Assembly: GCF_009674485.1 (NCBI RefSeq) | Contig: NZ_WKJJ01000009.1 | Span: 1 to 64,000 of the forward strand | Direction of reading: 5' to 3' | DNA: 64,000 bases | DNA from: Pseudoduganella rivuli | GTDB taxonomy: Bacteria > Pseudomonadota > Gammaproteobacteria > Burkholderiales > Burkholderiaceae_D | Shown: positions 62,080-64,000 of the stretch, in pieces | Numbering within the stretch: the first letter of the stretch is position 1 | Layout: every line of letters starts with the position of its first letter | Notes under the pieces: generated by a model | Told to the model about the DNA's origin: nothing | The model's database searches: none | The model's input: the letters and a program-made list of their open reading frames with translations, nothing else | Position numbers and translations under genes: made by a program

Positions 62080-63164
62080 GAACGCTCCTTGAACACGGGA
62101 ATACGGGCATTGACGGACGGGCGGTAATGCCACGCGAGCGGCGGCAGCGGTCCCCGCGCCAGCAATACGCCCAGCGCGGCGCAGGCAATGGTTTGCGACA
62201 GCGCCTGCCCCGGGCAGGCGTGGGCGCCATGACCATAAACATACAACGGCGCCGCGGCTTCCGCCGCCCTGCCCGCCGCGGCCAACAGCACGAGGATCGG
62301 TTGCCCCGGCTGCACGTCGGCGCCGCCAATGCATACCGTTTCCGCGACAAAGCGCCGCGTATTGTGGATGGGCGGATCCTCCCGCAGCACGTGCCGCACC
62401 AGCGCCGCCAGGTCGCCGTCATGCCGCGCGCCTTGCGCCAGCGCCACGACGGCATTGCCGATCAGTCCCGCCGTCGCTTCATAGGTTTGCGACAGCAAGC
62501 CCGCCAGGTTGGCCAGGATCGCGTCGGCCCGCTTCCAGCCTGCCGCTTCCGCCTCGGCCAGCACCAGCGCCAGCAAGCTGCCCGGCTGCGGCAATTGCAC
62601 CAGCGCGCGCAAGCTGTCCAGCAGCGCCTGTGCCGCGCCATGCGCCCGGTCCAGCTGTACTGCGCTGCTGAGCGGCGACAGGCACGCGACGAATTCCTCC
62701 ATCCATGCCGCCACCTTCGCCGTATCGGCAAAGCCCAGCAAGCGTGCCACTGTTTGCACCGGGACGGCAAATTGCCAGTCCGACAGGCCGGCCGCCGTCT
62801 GCACCGGATAATGCTCCGCCAGCGCCACCGCGGTTTCCCACGCCGTGCGCTGCACCTGCGCCGCGTCCAGCGCCGCCAGCGCGCGCTGCAACGCCAGCTT
62901 GGGCGCCGCATGGCGCGCGCCGTCATTCATGCGCACCAGTTCACCGAATACGTGGCCCGCCGCGCCGCCCGCAATCGCCGCAGGCACCGGCTCCGCAACC
63001 GGACGCACGCGGCATGCCGGGTGGGTTAACACTTCCATCACGGTAGCAGGATGCGCCGCCAGCCACAGGCGCAAATCGTCGTCGTAATGCAGCCCGGGAC
63101 GCGCCGCCAGCCGGGCGTAATACGGGTACGGTTGCTCATGCGTGACTGCCGCGATGGCGTCCAT
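62076..63164 (-). CDS. Cytochrome P450, atypical
   Basis: The protein has 362 residues, short for a bacterial P450. The heme thiolate is C317 in YGHGAHACPG. The ExxR position reads H258-V-L-R261, so the usual Glu is missing. The I-helix reads QTYEAT instead of AG-x-(D/E)-T. The start is the ATG at 63164 with AAGGAG six bases upstream; the longer frame to 63398 lacks similarity. It shares an operon with the ABM gene and is divergent from an ArsR regulator. Confidence 0.85.
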   Translation of the reverse strand: MDAIAAVTHEQPYPYYARLAARPGLHYDDDLRLWLAAHPATVMEVLTHPACRVRPVAEPVPAAIAGGAAGHVFGELVRMNDGARHAAPKLALQRALAALDAAQVQRTAWETAVALAEHYPVQTAAGLSDWQFAVPVQTVARLLGFADTAKVAAWMEEFVACLSPLSSAVQLDRAHGAAQALLDSLRALVQLPQPGSLLALVLAEAEAAGWKRADAILANLAGLLSQTYEATAGLIGNAVVALAQGARHDGDLAALVRHVLREDPPIHNTRRFVAETVCIGGADVQPGQPILVLLAAAGRAAEAAAPLYVYGHGAHACPGQALSQTIACAALGVLLARGPLPPLAWHYRPSVNARIPVFKERS

Positions 63165-63192
63165 TCGCTTCTCCTTTGCGTGATTGATGCGT

Positions 63193-63206
63193 TGCAGTAT
63201 GCTGCA
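63193..63206. promoter_or_regulatory. Dyad between P450 and ArsR genes
   Basis: TGCAG-TATG-CTGCA forms a short palindrome in the 76-base divergent gap. GATAAT at 63218-63223 may be the -10 for the ArsR gene. It is a candidate operator for the neighbouring regulator. Confidence 0.4.
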
Positions 63207-63240
63207 CGTGAACGCGGGATAATTCGATGGAGAGCGAAAC

Positions 63241-63933
63241 ATGGATGCAGCGGAACCTGGTGGTGCGGATGGACGACTGGCCCGGATCGCGGGCGCGATC
63301 GCGGAACCGGCGCGGGCCCGCATGCTGTGCAGCCTGCTCGACGGCCATGCGCGCACGGCGACCGAATTATCCGCCGTGGCCGAGGTCAGTCCGTCCACCG
63401 CCAGCGCCCACCTGGCGCGGCTGAAAGAAGAACACCTGGTACGCCAGCTGGCGCAGGGCCGGCACCGCTATTACCAGCTGGCCGACGCCCAGGTGGCGAC
63501 CGCGCTGGAAGCGCTGCTGGTGGTGGCGGGCGTGCCGCGCCCCCGCTTTCAACCCAGCACGCCGGACCGCCTGCGCCGCGCCCGCACCTGCTATGACCAC
63601 ATGGCGGGCCAGGTCGCCGTGCAATTGCACGACCGGCTGGCGGAACAAGGCTGGCTGCGCGACGAAGCCGACGGCTATGCACTGACGGCCAGTGGCGAAC
63701 AGGGTTGCTCGGCACTGGGCATCGACGTCGCGGCGCTGCGCCGGTCGCGCCGCCGCTTCGCCTGCGCATGCCTCGATTGGAGTGAACGCAAGCCGCACAT
63801 CGGCGGCGCGCTGGGCGCCGCGCTGCTGCAACTGGCGTTGAAAAAAGGCTGGGTGGAACAGGACCTGGACAGCCGGGCGCTGGCCATCGCGCCGCAGGGA
63901 GAAAAACGCATGCTGGCCGCCGTCGGCGCGTGA
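63241..63933 (+). CDS. ArsR-family winged-helix regulator
   Basis: The protein has 230 residues. The N-terminal HTH fits ARARMLCSLLDGHARTATELSAVAEVSPSTASAHLARLKEEHLV, interrupted here. A C-terminal region of about 120 residues follows, longer than classic ArsR proteins and without metal-binding Cys pairs at the recognition helix. It likely senses a small molecule and controls the divergent P450-ABM operon. GGAGA precedes the ATG. Confidence 0.85.
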   Translation: MDAAEPGGADGRLARIAGAIAEPARARMLCSLLDGHARTATELSAVAEVSPSTASAHLARLKEEHLVRQLAQGRHRYYQLADAQVATALEALLVVAGVPRPRFQPSTPDRLRRARTCYDHMAGQVAVQLHDRLAEQGWLRDEADGYALTASGEQGCSALGIDVAALRRSRRRFACACLDWSERKPHIGGALGAALLQLALKKGWVEQDLDSRALAIAPQGEKRMLAAVGA

Positions 63934-64000
63934 GCCGGGGCTGCCTAAGCACGGTTTAAGATTTGCCGACGATGATGTTTGCACCACACATCACTATTGA

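Noticed and set aside
1..64000. tRNA genes, rRNA genes and CRISPR arrays
   Set aside because: None could be recognised by reading; no regularly spaced repeat-spacer pattern was seen.

Overview
The window looks like chromosome of a GC-rich betaproteobacterium, most likely in the Oxalobacteraceae (Massilia/Duganella/Janthinobacterium-like). This is inferred from gene order and protein families, not from a database search. The supporting blocks are pilB-pilC-pilD-coaE-zapD-yacG, argJ-ATPase-Nudix, the complete mraZ-to-ftsZ division cluster with lpxC and secA beyond it, and ftsY-ftsE-ftsX-rpoH. No tRNA, rRNA or CRISPR array was seen. One structural RNA, RNase P RNA (rnpB), is present on the minus strand.

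Layout. 1-3 kb: the tail of an ISL3-type transposase, a secreted beta-helix protein and a CNNM/CBS membrane protein. 3-8.7 kb (+): type IV pilus ATPase, platform and prepilin peptidase, then CoaE, ZapD and YacG. 8.7-11.3 kb (-): argJ, a DUF815 ATPase and a Nudix hydrolase. 11.6-19.2 kb: a signalling island with two tandem copies of an outer-membrane barrel plus small PstS-like periplasmic protein pair, a HAMP/PAS histidine kinase, and on the opposite strand a stand-alone Hpt protein and a regulator with an N-terminal excisionase-type HTH and a C-terminal receiver, then an HDOD protein. 19.2-27.7 kb: secA, a DUF721 gene, lpxC, an accessory insertion (DMT transporter, zinc-ribbon membrane protein, SET-domain protein), a peroxiredoxin and ftsZ. 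27.8-43.9 kb (-): ftsA, ftsQ, ddl, murC, murG, ftsW, murD, mraY, murF, murE, ftsI, ftsL, rsmH and mraZ. They are tightly packed with many stop/start overlaps and are transcribed from one promoter region near 43.9 kb. 44.4-49.8 kb (-): an M9 collagenase, a PAS-AraC regulator, glycerol kinase and rnpB. 49.9-53.4 kb: a TPP enzyme, a small secreted protein and a classical porin. 54.2-59.3 kb (+): a MerR/B12 regulator with CarH-type photoreceptor signatures, ftsY-ftsE-ftsX and rpoH. 59.4-64 kb: a lipoprotein, gamma-glutamyltransferase, and a divergent ArsR / cytochrome P450-monooxygenase pair.

How the genes work together. Most of the window is growth machinery: lipid A commitment (LpxC), peptidoglycan precursor synthesis (MurC-F, MraY, MurG, Ddl), divisome (FtsZ/A/Q/W/I/L/E/X, ZapD) and protein export (SecA, FtsY). 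The accessory material is in the 11.6-19.2 kb signalling island, the lpxC-prx insertion, the collagenase region and the right-hand P450 cluster.

The best candidates for something little described are: (1) the duplicated barrel/PstS-like module beside a split phosphorelay; (2) a face-to-face promoter built on an inverted repeat upstream of mraZ, which may also drive a 16-codon ORF; (3) a MraZ-box-like TGGG triplet between secA and the DUF721 gene; (4) a CIRCE operator embedded in the rpoH promoter; (5) a CarH-like cobalamin regulator with no obvious target nearby; (6) a P450 lacking the ExxR glutamate; (7) an intergenic palindromic repeat family tied to a recurring decamer.
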